Shown here: piece by piece, positions 18,031 to 25,852 of the stretch | Layout of the letters: each line of letters begins with the position of its first letter | How positions within the stretch are numbered: the stretch's first letter is position 1 | Assembly: GCF_001514115.1 (NCBI RefSeq) | Contig: NZ_KQ948461.1 | Coordinates: 1 to 64,000, forward strand | Source of the DNA: Streptomyces olivochromogenes | Lineage (GTDB): Bacteria > Actinomycetota > Actinomycetes > Streptomycetales > Streptomycetaceae | Direction of reading: 5' to 3' | DNA: 64,000 bases | Position numbers and translations under genes: made by a program | Notes under the pieces: generated by a model | Told to the model about the DNA's origin: nothing | Seen by the model: only the letters and a program-made list of their open reading frames with translations | Databases searched by the model: none

Positions 18031-18086
18031 GTGAGGTTGTGAGGTTGTGAGGTTGTGAGGTCGTGAAGTCGTGAAGTCGTGATGCT
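18031..18086. repeat. 8-bp tandem repeat x7
   Basis: The unit GTGAGGTT is repeated seven times, with drift to GTGAGGTC, GTGAAGTC and GTGATGCT toward the right. It ends 37 bases upstream of the response-regulator start, so copy number could affect its leader. Confidence 0.7.
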
Positions 18087-18123
18087 CCAGCTCTGCGCGA
18101 ACGGTCGTTCCAGGGACGGAAAC

Positions 18124-18813
18124 ATGAGTGAGAAGCGGTCGCCGGCTCGCGGCGACGGACAACACGTCCTGGTCGTCGTCGAGGACGCCGAGACCACCGA
18201 ACTGCTCGCGACGACCATGGAGTTGGCGGGCTATCGGGTCAGCGCGGTGAGCACCGGGGCCGAGGCCATGGTGCGACTCGTCGAGCACCGCTTCGACCTG
18301 GTCGTCCTCGACGTGACCCTGCCCGATCTGCAGGGCCTCTCCCGCGGGAGCCGCTTCACGCCCGCCGATCGCCCCCCGGTGCTCTTTCTGACGGCCTATC
18401 AGAACCTGGGTCGGCTCGTCCCCGAACTCGGCGCCGGCAGGGAGGACTACGTCACCAAGCCGTTCCGGATCGCCGAGGTCCTCGCGCGGGCCGAGGTGCT
18501 GCTGCGCGACCACGGTCCCGTACGGGAAGGACCGTCCTACGGAGACCTGATCCTCGACGACGACACCTGTCAGGCGTGGCGTGGCCAACGGGAGATCGAC
18601 CTCACCCCCGCGGAATACCGACTGCTGCGGCATCTGCTGGTCAACGCAGAGCGGGTGCTGTCCAAGGAGCAGATCTGCCGTCATGTGTGGGGCGAGGGTC
18701 GTGCCGACAACGCGATCGAGAAGCTCGTCTCCCGTCTGCGGCACAAGGTGGACCGGGAAGGTCCCGCGCTGATCCACACCCGCAGGGGCTTCGGGTACTG
18801 GCTCGGCCACTGA
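18124..18813 (+). CDS. OmpR/PhoB-family response regulator (orphan)
   Basis: This 229-residue regulator has a receiver (acidic pair near residues 20-21, phospho-Asp 63 in LVVLDVTLPD, Lys 112 in VTKPF) and a C-terminal winged helix (LTPAEYRLLRHLLVN, then HTRRGFGYWLGH). It is an orphan, with no histidine kinase adjacent. I chose ATG 18124 (AGGGACGG upstream); a start at 18079 would translate the 8-bp repeat region. The loop after the phospho-Asp (LQGLSRGSRFTPADRPP) is shorter than usual. Confidence 0.9.
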   Translation: MSEKRSPARGDGQHVLVVVEDAETTELLATTMELAGYRVSAVSTGAEAMVRLVEHRFDLVVLDVTLPDLQGLSRGSRFTPADRPPVLFLTAYQNLGRLVPELGAGREDYVTKPFRIAEVLARAEVLLRDHGPVREGPSYGDLILDDDTCQAWRGQREIDLTPAEYRLLRHLLVNAERVLSKEQICRHVWGEGRADNAIEKLVSRLRHKVDREGPALIHTRRGFGYWLGH

Positions 18814-19128
18814 CCCCGTCCGAGGTGGTGATCTGCGTCACGTCAGCTTGTGGTCAGGAAACTGACCGGAGCGTGTCAGTCCGGTCCGATTGCCTATGCG
18901 TACTGGCCGTTCCGCCGTTCTTGGTTCTCCGTCCCGACGGAGCCCCCACCGAGGAGTGACATGGCTGCGCTCCCGGCAGGCGCCGTACGCGACGCCGGGA
19001 GCGGATTGCGGAGATCACTCCGACGCGAGTTCCTCCCTTGCGACTGCGACCGCGACCGCGACCGCGCACCGACCTGTACGGACCTATACGGACCTGTACC
19101 GACCTGCACCGACCGAAAGGAAAAGATC
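18814..19128. other. Gene-free stretch between response regulator and ferredoxin
   Basis: It holds an inverted repeat GGTCAG-GAAA-CTGACC at 18852-18867, which is a possible operator or weak terminator. It also holds a well-spaced GAGGAG/ATG at 18961, in frame with the ferredoxin; a hexamer run of GCGACC units at about 19043-19066; and the decamer repeat at 19071. I see no gene that can be supported. Confidence 0.5.
19071..19114. repeat. 10-bp tandem repeat x4.4 in ferredoxin leader
   Basis: GACCTGTACG, GACCTATACG, GACCTGTACC and GACCTGCACC follow one another, ending 14 bases before the ferredoxin ATG. The run may form part of the mRNA leader. Confidence 0.7.
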
Positions 19129-19326
19129 ATGCGTGTGGAACTGGACGAACCGAAGTGCGTCGCGTCGGGGCAGTGCGTGATGGCCTCGCCCGAGGTGTTC
19201 GACCAGCGCGAGGACGACGGCGTCGCGATCCTGCTGGCGGAGGAGCCCGGCGCCGAGCTGCTCGACGGCGTGCGCGAGGCCGTCGCGATCTGCCCGGCCG
19301 CGGCGATCCGGCTGGTCGAGAAGTGA
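19129..19326 (+). CDS. [3Fe-4S]-type ferredoxin
   Basis: This is a 65-residue electron carrier of the P450-associated type. Three ligand Cys are visible: two in CVASGQC and one in ICPAAAI; the usual fourth Cys is absent, as in [3Fe-4S] ferredoxins. GAAAGGA lies at good spacing from ATG 19129, and family members start here, although the frame is open upstream to an ATG at 18961 with its own Shine-Dalgarno. Its stop overlaps the reductase start, so it should pass electrons from that reductase to a P450, perhaps the one at 39866. Confidence 0.88.
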   Translation: MRVELDEPKCVASGQCVMASPEVFDQREDDGVAILLAEEPGAELLDGVREAVAICPAAAIRLVEK

Positions 19327-20522
19327 GGCGGATCCTGGTCGTCGGCGCCTCGGCCGCCGGGCTCGCGGCGGCCGAGACGCTGCGCCGGGAGGGGTACGAC
19401 GGCACGCTCACCCTCGTCGGTGAGGAGGCCTACCTGCCCTACGACCGTCCGCCGCTGTCCAAGCAGATCCTCTCCGGCGAGTGGAACCCGGAGCGGTTGC
19501 CGCTGCGCGCCCGTGCCGATCTCGACGCCCTCGATCTCGACCTGCGTCTGGGGCACGCCGCGACCGGCCTCGACCTCGCCGGGCGCACGGTACTGCTGGC
19601 CGACGGGGCGCGATTGCCGTACGACGGCCTGATCGTGGCGACCGGCGTACGGCCGCGCAGGCTGCCCGGTGAGGGGGACGCGCATGTGCTGCGCACCCTG
19701 GACGACGCGCTGGCCCTCAGGGACCGGCTGGGGCCCGGCCGGCGACTCGTGGTCGTCGGTGCGGGGTTCCTCGGCGCGGAGGCCGCCGCGGTGGCGCGGG
19801 GACTGGGCACGGAGGTCACGCTCCTCGAGCCGGCGCCGGTTCCGCTGGCCCACGCGGTCGGTGAGCAGGTGGGACGGGTCCTGTCGAGGGCTCATCTGGA
19901 CCACGGTGTGGACCTGCGCAGCGGGGTCGGTGTGGCCGAGGTGTCCGACACCGGCGTACGGCTCACGGACGGGGAACTGGTCGCGGCCGACGAGGTGTTG
20001 GTGGCGATCGGTTCGCTGCCGAACACCGAGTGGCTGGAGGGCAGCGGTCTGAAGGTGGCCGACGGGCTCGTGTGCGACGAGTACAGTGCTGCCGCGCCGG
20101 GTGTGTACGGGGCCGGGGACGTGGCCCGCTGGCACAATCCGCTGTTCGGCACGTCGATGCGGATCGAGCACCGGACCAACGCCGCCGAGCAGGGCGTGGC
20201 CGCCGCCCGCAATCTGCTCCGCCCGGACGCGCGCAAGCCGTTCGCGCCGGTGCCGTACTTCTGGTCGGACCAGTACGACATGAAGGTGCAGGCGTTCGGT
20301 CATCTGCGCGGACACGACGAAGTCGCCGTGGTGGAAGGCGAGTTGGCCGCACGGCGGTTCGTGGTCGCCTACCGTACCGGTGACCGTCTGGTGGGGGCCC
20401 TGGCGATCGGTATGCCGCCCAAGGCGATCCGCGGCTGGCGCCAGGCCGTGGCCACCGGCGCGTCATGGCACGAGGCCGTCGACGCGCCGCCGCCCTCCGG
20501 GGCCTCGCCCCGCCGGACGTAG
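19323..20522 (+). CDS. NAD(P)H-dependent ferredoxin reductase
   Basis: This 399-residue FAD enzyme of the putidaredoxin/rubredoxin-reductase type reduces the ferredoxin encoded directly upstream. The FAD Rossmann motif VVGASAAGLAAAETL is at the N-terminus, LPYDRPPLSKQ is the characteristic following loop, and VVVGAGFLGAEAA is the NAD(P) Rossmann motif. GVYGAGDVA marks the C-terminal FAD contact. The GTG start at 19323 overlaps the ferredoxin stop (GTGA). It probably serves P450 chemistry in the nearby island. Confidence 0.93.
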   Translation: MRRILVVGASAAGLAAAETLRREGYDGTLTLVGEEAYLPYDRPPLSKQILSGEWNPERLPLRARADLDALDLDLRLGHAATGLDLAGRTVLLADGARLPYDGLIVATGVRPRRLPGEGDAHVLRTLDDALALRDRLGPGRRLVVVGAGFLGAEAAAVARGLGTEVTLLEPAPVPLAHAVGEQVGRVLSRAHLDHGVDLRSGVGVAEVSDTGVRLTDGELVAADEVLVAIGSLPNTEWLEGSGLKVADGLVCDEYSAAAPGVYGAGDVARWHNPLFGTSMRIEHRTNAAEQGVAAARNLLRPDARKPFAPVPYFWSDQYDMKVQAFGHLRGHDEVAVVEGELAARRFVVAYRTGDRLVGALAIGMPPKAIRGWRQAVATGASWHEAVDAPPPSGASPRRT

Positions 20523-20582
20523 GCCCGGGTGCCGAAGAACCCGTAACGGCCGGTGTCCGGTGTGTCGTTGTCGCTCAGCGGC

Positions 20583-21635
20583 TCACCCGAGCCGCGCCAC
20601 GATGTGCGGCAGGTCGGCCGTCGAGCGGATCCCGGGGGACGCCTCGCACAGGACCGGTACGGCGTTGACCGCGCGGTTCGCCGTGTACGAGGGCGACATG
20701 GCCGCCATCCGGTCGAGGGGTACCGGGAAGCGCAGGTCGATGTCGAGCGGGGCGTCGCCGTCGACCGTGACGTGCCAGCCGGTGGCGCGGACGTCCCAGG
20801 CGCGGTCGAGGTCGGTGGTGCAGTACCAGGTGGCCCGGAAGCGCAGCAACGGCCGCCCGCCGCGCAGGCCCGAGACCGTGATCCGCTGGGCGGCCACGGT
20901 GCCAGGCCGCAGGGTGCCCGCCGCGATGTGGACCGGGCGGGGCGCGGTCGCCACCTCCCCCTCGGCCTCCACCGAGTCGAGCGGGATCGAGAGCGTGTCG
21001 GCGACCATGTGCAGCGACGGGCCGAAGCTGTCGCGCACCACGGACAGCCGGCGCTCGTCGTACTCGGCGGGGGGTTTGCCGAACCCCATCACGTCGAAGA
21101 GGAGTCCGGGCGAGTCGCGCTGGGAGAGATCGGCGAACTCCTCGATCGTCAGGCCGTCGAGCCGCCGTTGGATCGAGCTCAGGGCGAGGGGAAGCGCCTC
21201 CGTGATGAACCCCGGGCTGCTGCCGGTGCTGTGGATCGAGGACTTGCCGCTCTCGCACGCGGCCTCGACCCGCTCGCGCACCGCGGGGTCGAGGCTGGCC
21301 GCGCGGTGGAACTCGCCGCGCGTCGTCACGATGTTCGCACCCGAGGCCAGCAACCGGCACACCTCGTCCATGTCACAGGCGCGCGGCATGTAGAGGACGC
21401 AGTCGGCGCCGAGCGCCACGATCTCGTCGATGTCGTGGGTCGCGATCACACCCGTCGGGCCCAGGCCGCACAGCTCGCCCGCGTCACGTCCCGCCTTGTC
21501 CGGCGTGTGCGCGTACAGCCCGGCCAGCGTCAGGTCCGGATGTTCGAGGACCGCCCGCAGCGCGCGGGAGCCGATGTTGCCACTGGCCCATTGGACGACC
21601 CGGAGTTGAGGCCTGGTGTCCGTCCGTACGGTCAT
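20583..21635 (-). CDS. Dihydrodipicolinate-reductase-like NAD(P) oxidoreductase
   Basis: This 350-residue protein resembles the mycobacterial 'dihydrodipicolinate reductase' and 2,4-diaminopentanoate dehydrogenase group rather than lysine-pathway DapB. An N-terminal Rossmann fold carries VVQWASGNIGSRALRAVLEH. Characteristic GLYAHTPDKAGRDAGELCG and STGSSPGFITEALP segments follow. The substrate is unknown. I chose ATG 21635 (AGGGGG upstream). A pair of operator palindromes lies 30-70 bases upstream, making it a member of the island's regulon and transcribed away from the TetR gene's 3' end. Confidence 0.75.
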   Translation of the reverse strand: MTVRTDTRPQLRVVQWASGNIGSRALRAVLEHPDLTLAGLYAHTPDKAGRDAGELCGLGPTGVIATHDIDEIVALGADCVLYMPRACDMDEVCRLLASGANIVTTRGEFHRAASLDPAVRERVEAACESGKSSIHSTGSSPGFITEALPLALSSIQRRLDGLTIEEFADLSQRDSPGLLFDVMGFGKPPAEYDERRLSVVRDSFGPSLHMVADTLSIPLDSVEAEGEVATAPRPVHIAAGTLRPGTVAAQRITVSGLRGGRPLLRFRATWYCTTDLDRAWDVRATGWHVTVDGDAPLDIDLRFPVPLDRMAAMSPSYTANRAVNAVPVLCEASPGIRSTADLPHIVARLG

Positions 21636-21665
21636 GGGAACCCCCTGATCCTCCGGCACGATGGT

Positions 21666-21702
21666 GAGAACCATACTCTCCGAATTAGAGAATGGAACTC
21701 CC
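21666..21702. promoter_or_regulatory. Regulon operator, tandem pair (imperfect)
   Basis: GAGAAC-CAT-ACTCTC (21666-21680) matches the GAGAAT-N3-ATTCTC consensus with two changes. A second copy, GAGAAT-GGA-ACTCCC (21688-21702), lies exactly 22 bp further upstream. The pair precedes the gene starting at 21635. Confidence 0.6.
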
Positions 21703-21734
21703 GGTGCGGGTGAACCAGGGGATGGGGGCCCGTG

Positions 21735-22415
21735 TTACGCGGAGGCGGACCTGCCCGCCGTGGCCGGAACGCCCGAGATGCCGCCCAGGCAGAACTGCCA
21801 GACCTCCTCGGAGGTCACCGGGTGGGCGTGGCTGTCGGCGGGGACGCCGTGGGCCTGCGAGGCGAACATGACGGTCTGCATGACAAGGGCGGCCTGGCGG
21901 CGGGGCTTCCCGCCGGCGACGAGACCGGCCTCGGCGGCCTGCTCGATGATCTCGGTGAAGACCGTGAGCAGCGGGATGTGGGCCGTCGCCACCTGCTCGG
22001 GGTGCTTGACCAGCAGTTGCAGCGCGAAATCGTTGAACAGTGGGCGCTGGACGCCGGGGCTGGGGTGCGACTGCTCGTAGAGCGTCTCGACGGCGATCCG
22101 CAGGCGCTGCAGCGGGTCGCTCTCGGTGGCGGCCGCCTCGCGGACCTTGGCGGCGCCCATCGAGAGGGCGTCCTCGAACAGGGCGAGGAGCAGCTCGTGC
22201 TTGCCGTCGAAGTGCTGGTAGAAGCTGCGCAGGGACTGCTTCGAGCGGTCGACGACCTCCTGGACGGTGAAGTCGGTCGTGCCCTTCTCGACGATCAACT
22301 CCTGTGCCGAGTCCAGGAAGCGCTGCACGCGTTGCTCGGCGCGAAGCTTCGCGGCACGGGTCGATCGCTCTACGGCGCGCTGGCGCCACGCTGGTTCTTC
22401 GGGGACTGCGGTCAC
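21735..22415 (-). CDS. TetR-family regulator, candidate master regulator of the island
   Basis: This 226-residue protein has an extended basic N-terminus. The HTH is at about residues 35-80 (FLDSAQELIVEKGTTDFTVQ, then SKQSLRSFYQHFDGKHELLL), and a helical ligand domain follows. The start is GTG 22415. It is divergent from the first catabolic operon. The shared 110-bp promoter region contains a perfect TGAGAAT-N3-ATTCTCA palindrome, plus a weak variant (CAGAACGATACTCCA, 22420-22434) just before its start codon. This placement makes it the best candidate for the factor that reads the palindrome throughout the island, probably sensing an acyl-CoA; that is inference. Confidence 0.88.
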   Translation of the reverse strand: MTAVPEEPAWRQRAVERSTRAAKLRAEQRVQRFLDSAQELIVEKGTTDFTVQEVVDRSKQSLRSFYQHFDGKHELLLALFEDALSMGAAKVREAAATESDPLQRLRIAVETLYEQSHPSPGVQRPLFNDFALQLLVKHPEQVATAHIPLLTVFTEIIEQAAEAGLVAGGKPRRQAALVMQTVMFASQAHGVPADSHAHPVTSEEVWQFCLGGISGVPATAGRSASA

Positions 22416-22486
22416 ATTGCAGAACGATACTCCACTTCAACGGGAATAAGTTGCGGCGCCCTACCGAATCACGCAGCGCAGGTTAC

Positions 22487-22524
22487 GAGACTCTTACTTG
22501 CATTCACTGAGAATGATATTCTCA
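22487..22524. promoter_or_regulatory. Regulon operator (perfect) with degenerate tandem copy
   Basis: TGAGAATGATATTCTCA (22508-22524) is a perfect 17-bp palindrome that ends four bases before the ATG at 22529. A degenerate copy, GAGACT-CTT-ACTTGC, is centred 22 bp upstream (22487-22501). It sits between divergent tetR and the first catabolic operon. Confidence 0.8.
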
Positions 22525-22528
22525 CCGC

Positions 22529-23560
22529 ATGCATCTGGGATGGCAGGCGAAGCAGCGCCCCGACGCGATCGCGGTCATCGAGAGCGGCGGCAGGACCGTC
22601 ACGTACCTCCCCGCCGAGGTCGAGGAGATGGCGGAGGGCAAGCAGCTCACCGCGGGCCCGATGGGCGCCCCCGCCGCCGAGTGCGTACAAGTGGCCCAGG
22701 GGCTGGCCCAGTACGGCTTCGGCCCCGAGGCCGTGTATCTCTCGACGGCACCGTTCCACCACGCCTCGCCGCTCGTCCACTGCATGTCGCTGCTGCGGAT
22801 GGGCGCGACCCTCGTGGTCATGGACCGCTTCGACGCGGCCGGGTGTCTGGAGCTGATCGAGCGTCACCGGGTCACGCACGCACAGTTCGTCCCCACCATG
22901 TTCGTCCGCAGGCTGAAGCTGCCCGCCGCGCGGCGCGCCCGTGACCTCAGCAGCCTGCGCGTGGTCCTGCACGGCGCCGCGCCCTGCCCGGTGGAGGTCA
23001 AGCGGCGGATGCTCGACCGGTTCGGCCCGATCATCCACGAGTTCTACTCCGGGACCGAGGCGTACGGCTTCACGGTCATCGGTCCGCAGGAGTGGCTGGC
23101 CCGCCCGGGATCGGTGGGCCGGGCGGGCCACGACGTCCGCATCGTCGACGGCGTCGTCCACTTCGGCGAGAACACCCTGGGCGACATCGGATATCTCGAC
23201 GAGGACGGCTATCTGTATCTGACCGACCGGGTCGCGCACACGATCGTGTCCGGTGGGGTCAACATTCACCCGCAGGAGGCCGAGGACGTCCTGGTCATGC
23301 ACCCGGGGGTGGCCGACGTCGCGGTGATCGGGGTCCCGGACCCCGAGATGGGCGAACGGGTCCTCGCGGTGGTCCAGCCGGCCGCCGCGGACGTGACCGC
23401 CGACGAGCTGCTCGCGTACTGCCGGGAGCGTCTCGCCCCGTACAAGTGCCCGCGCGCCGTCGACTTCGTCCTCGGTCTGCCCAGGGACCCCAGCGGCAAG
23501 TTGCGCAAGGGCCTGCTCCGGGAGACGTACTGGCGGAACCACGAAACGAGGATCGTCTGA
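22529..23560 (+). CDS. AMP-dependent acyl-CoA ligase lacking the ATP-binding P-loop region
   Basis: This looks like a fatty-acyl/aryl-CoA ligase, but it has only 343 residues where the family has about 500-550. The N-terminus (RPDAIAVIESGGRTVTY) is normal. The next roughly 150 residues, including the TSGTTGxPKG P-loop, are missing, and the sequence resumes at LTAGPMGAP. Later motifs are intact: YSGTEAYG, YLDEDGYLYLTDR, SGGVNIHPQEAE and GKLRKGLLR with the adenylation Lys. The frame is uninterrupted and the DNA shows no room for a frameshifted P-loop. The ATG lies four bases after a perfect operator with no Shine-Dalgarno, suggesting a leaderless mRNA. It is either an internally deleted, inactive ligase or a repurposed acyl-CoA-binding protein. 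Confidence 0.8.
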   Translation: MHLGWQAKQRPDAIAVIESGGRTVTYLPAEVEEMAEGKQLTAGPMGAPAAECVQVAQGLAQYGFGPEAVYLSTAPFHHASPLVHCMSLLRMGATLVVMDRFDAAGCLELIERHRVTHAQFVPTMFVRRLKLPAARRARDLSSLRVVLHGAAPCPVEVKRRMLDRFGPIIHEFYSGTEAYGFTVIGPQEWLARPGSVGRAGHDVRIVDGVVHFGENTLGDIGYLDEDGYLYLTDRVAHTIVSGGVNIHPQEAEDVLVMHPGVADVAVIGVPDPEMGERVLAVVQPAAADVTADELLAYCRERLAPYKCPRAVDFVLGLPRDPSGKLRKGLLRETYWRNHETRIV

Positions 23561-23561
23561 C

Positions 23562-24839
23562 ATGGCATGGGACTTTTCCACCGAGCCGGAGTTCGAGAAG
23601 AAACTGGAGTGGATCAGGTGGTTCCGCGCCGAGCGTGTGGACCCGCTGGACCTGGTCTACCCGGACCGGGCCTTCCACCCTCTCGACGAGGAGACCGGCC
23701 CGGTCGTCCGGGCCCTCAAGCAGCAGGTGCGCGACCAGGGCCTGTGGGCGCCCCATCTCGGCCCGGAGCTCGGCGGACGCGGCTTCGGACAGCTCAAGCT
23801 GGCCCTCATCAACGAGATCCTGGGCGAGTCCAGTTGGGCCCCCGTCATCTTCGGCACGGCCGCGCCGGACACCGGCAACGCAGAGATCATCGCCCGCTAC
23901 GGCACCGAGGAGCAGAAGGAGCGCTATCTCAAGCCGCTGCTCGAAGGCGAGTGCTTCTCCTGTTTCTCCATGACCGAGCCGCAGGCCGGCGCCGACCCGA
24001 AGATGTTCACCACACGCGCCGTACGGGATGGCGACAACTGGGTCATCACGGGCCGCAAGTTCTTCTCCTCCAACGCGCGCACCTCCAAGTTCGTCATCGT
24101 GATGGCCGTGACCGACCCGGACGTCAGCGCGTACCGGGGCATGTCGATGTTCCTGGTGCCCAGCGACACCCCCGGCATCCGGATGGAGCGCCACCTCGGC
24201 CTGATGAGCGAGGCCCCGGACGAGGGCATGCACGCGCTCATCGAGTACGACGGCGTCCGCGTCCCCGGTGACGCACTGCTCGGCGGCGAGGGCCAGGCCT
24301 TCGCCATCGCGCAGACCCGGCTCGGCGGCGGACGGGTCCACCACGCGATGCGGGTCGTCGGACAGTGCCAGAAGGCGCTGGACATGATGGCCGAGCGCGC
24401 CCTGTCCCGGGAGACCCAGGGCAGCAGGCTGGCCGACAAGCAGCTCGTCCAGGCCGACCTGGCCGACTCCTACGCGCAGTTGCAGCAGTTCCGGCTGTTC
24501 GTGCTGCACACGGCCTGGCAGATCGACCGGTACCAGGACTACAAGCGGGTCCGCAAGGACATCTCCGCCATCAAGTTCCTGACGCCGAAGGTGCTGCACG
24601 ACATCGTGTACCGCTCCATGCACCTGCACGGCGCCCTGGGCGTGTCCAACGAGATGCCCTTCGCCGACATGTGGACCGGCGCGGCCGTCATGGCGGTCGT
24701 CGACGGGCCCTCGGAGATCCACAAGGTCACGGTGGCCAAGGACCTCCTGCGCGGCTACGAGGCCGCGTCCGGGCCCTGGCCCTCACAGCATCTGCCCGCT
24801 CGCCGGGAGTGGGCCCGCAAGCAGCTGGAGAACATGTGA
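23562..24839 (+). CDS. Acyl-CoA dehydrogenase family protein, ACAD10/11 (LvaC)-like
   Basis: This 425-residue FAD enzyme has all three ACAD domains: N-terminal helices, the FAD/substrate loop FSMTEPQAGADPK and the C-terminal helices. The segment GGGRVHHAMR and the motif DGPSEIHKVTVAK place it with the ACAD10/11 subgroup. In Pseudomonas levulinate catabolism (LvaC) and in ACAD11, such proteins act with an APH-type kinase to turn 4-hydroxyacyl-CoA, via its phosphate, into an enoyl-CoA. The next gene, overlapping by GTGA, encodes exactly such a kinase, so I infer the same two-step dehydration here. Confidence 0.88.
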   Translation: MAWDFSTEPEFEKKLEWIRWFRAERVDPLDLVYPDRAFHPLDEETGPVVRALKQQVRDQGLWAPHLGPELGGRGFGQLKLALINEILGESSWAPVIFGTAAPDTGNAEIIARYGTEEQKERYLKPLLEGECFSCFSMTEPQAGADPKMFTTRAVRDGDNWVITGRKFFSSNARTSKFVIVMAVTDPDVSAYRGMSMFLVPSDTPGIRMERHLGLMSEAPDEGMHALIEYDGVRVPGDALLGGEGQAFAIAQTRLGGGRVHHAMRVVGQCQKALDMMAERALSRETQGSRLADKQLVQADLADSYAQLQQFRLFVLHTAWQIDRYQDYKRVRKDISAIKFLTPKVLHDIVYRSMHLHGALGVSNEMPFADMWTGAAVMAVVDGPSEIHKVTVAKDLLRGYEAASGPWPSQHLPARREWARKQLENM

Positions 24840-25852
24840 ACATCGAGTCGCTCGCCCGCTGGCTGGACGGTCAGGACATCGCTCCGGGTGAACCGGTCGA
24901 GGTGTCCCTCATATCCGGGGGCACCTCCAACGACATCTTCGACATCCGGCGCGGCGAGCGGCGGATGGTGCTGCGCAAGCCCCCGGAGAAGGTGCCGCCG
25001 GGCCGCAACGAGACGATGCTGCGGGAGTTCCGGGTGCTGAACGCGCTGGGCGGGACGGAGGTGCCACATCCGGAGGCCATCGCGGTCTGCGACGACACCG
25101 ACGTGATCGGCTCGTGCTTCTACCTCATGGGTCATGTGAACGGCTGGTCGCCGATGAACACCGACGGCTGGCCCGAGCCCTTCAAGAGCGATCTGTCCCT
25201 GCGCCCCGGTCTCGCCTACGAGCTGGTGGAGGGCATCGCCAAGCTCGGCAACGTCGACTGGCGGGCCCAGGGACTCGAGGGGTTCGGCCGGCCCGAAGGC
25301 TTCCACGACCGCCAGGTGGACCGCTGGCAGGCGCACCTGGCGAAGTTCAGGTTCCGCGAGATACCGGGGCTGGACGCGGCGGCCGCCTGGCTGCGCACCC
25401 ACCGGCCCCGGCACTGGGAGCCAGGCATCATCCACGGCGACTACCAGTTCGCCAACGTGATGTTCAAGCACGGGGCGCCCGCCGAGCTCGCCGCCCTGGT
25501 CGACTTCGAGATGGCCACCGTGGGCGACCCGCTGCTCGACCTCGGATGGGTCGTCATGGGCTGGCCGAACGCCGACGAGGACCGGGACGCGGCGGGCAGG
25601 TACGCCGACTACACGGGCATGCCGGACCGGGCCGACATCATCGAGCACTACGCCAAGGTCAGCGGCCGGGACGTCGCCGACATCGACTATTACGTGATCC
25701 TCGCCCGGTTCAAGATGGCGATCGTGCTGGAGGGCGGCTACGCCCGCCATGTGAAGGGCGACGGCGGCAACCCGAAGATGGCCTACTACGGGGACGCGGT
25801 CCTGCAGATGGCGGCCCAGGCGGCCGAACTGGCCGCGACGACACGGCTATGA
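24836..25852 (+). CDS. APH-type phosphotransferase, probable hydroxyacyl-CoA kinase (LvaA-like)
   Basis: This 338-residue kinase has the aminoglycoside-phosphotransferase fold. The N-lobe has SLISGGTSNDIFDI and the ATP Lys region MVLRKPP. The catalytic loop is HGDYQFANVMF, and the metal loop is VDFEMATVGDPLLDLGW. Homologues fused to ACAD (ACAD10/11) or encoded beside it (LvaA) phosphorylate the 4-hydroxyl of hydroxyacyl-CoAs. The GTG start at 24836 overlaps the ACAD stop, and its own stop overlaps the next ATG, giving tight coupling. Antibiotic resistance is not a likely role in this context. Confidence 0.87.
   Translation: MNIESLARWLDGQDIAPGEPVEVSLISGGTSNDIFDIRRGERRMVLRKPPEKVPPGRNETMLREFRVLNALGGTEVPHPEAIAVCDDTDVIGSCFYLMGHVNGWSPMNTDGWPEPFKSDLSLRPGLAYELVEGIAKLGNVDWRAQGLEGFGRPEGFHDRQVDRWQAHLAKFRFREIPGLDAAAAWLRTHRPRHWEPGIIHGDYQFANVMFKHGAPAELAALVDFEMATVGDPLLDLGWVVMGWPNADEDRDAAGRYADYTGMPDRADIIEHYAKVSGRDVADIDYYVILARFKMAIVLEGGYARHVKGDGGNPKMAYYGDAVLQMAAQAAELAATTRL

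Noticed and set aside
16398..19114. CRISPR-like array from clustered repeats
   Set aside because: The repeats are short tandem units without spacers and there are no cas genes.
22529..23560. A frameshift hiding the missing P-loop of the ligase
   Set aside because: The DNA between the N-terminal and resumed motifs is only tens of bases in any frame, so the P-loop segment is physically absent.
24836..25852. Aminoglycoside resistance kinase
   Set aside because: The APH fold is shared, but coupling to an ACAD10/11-type gene points to acyl-CoA phosphorylation.
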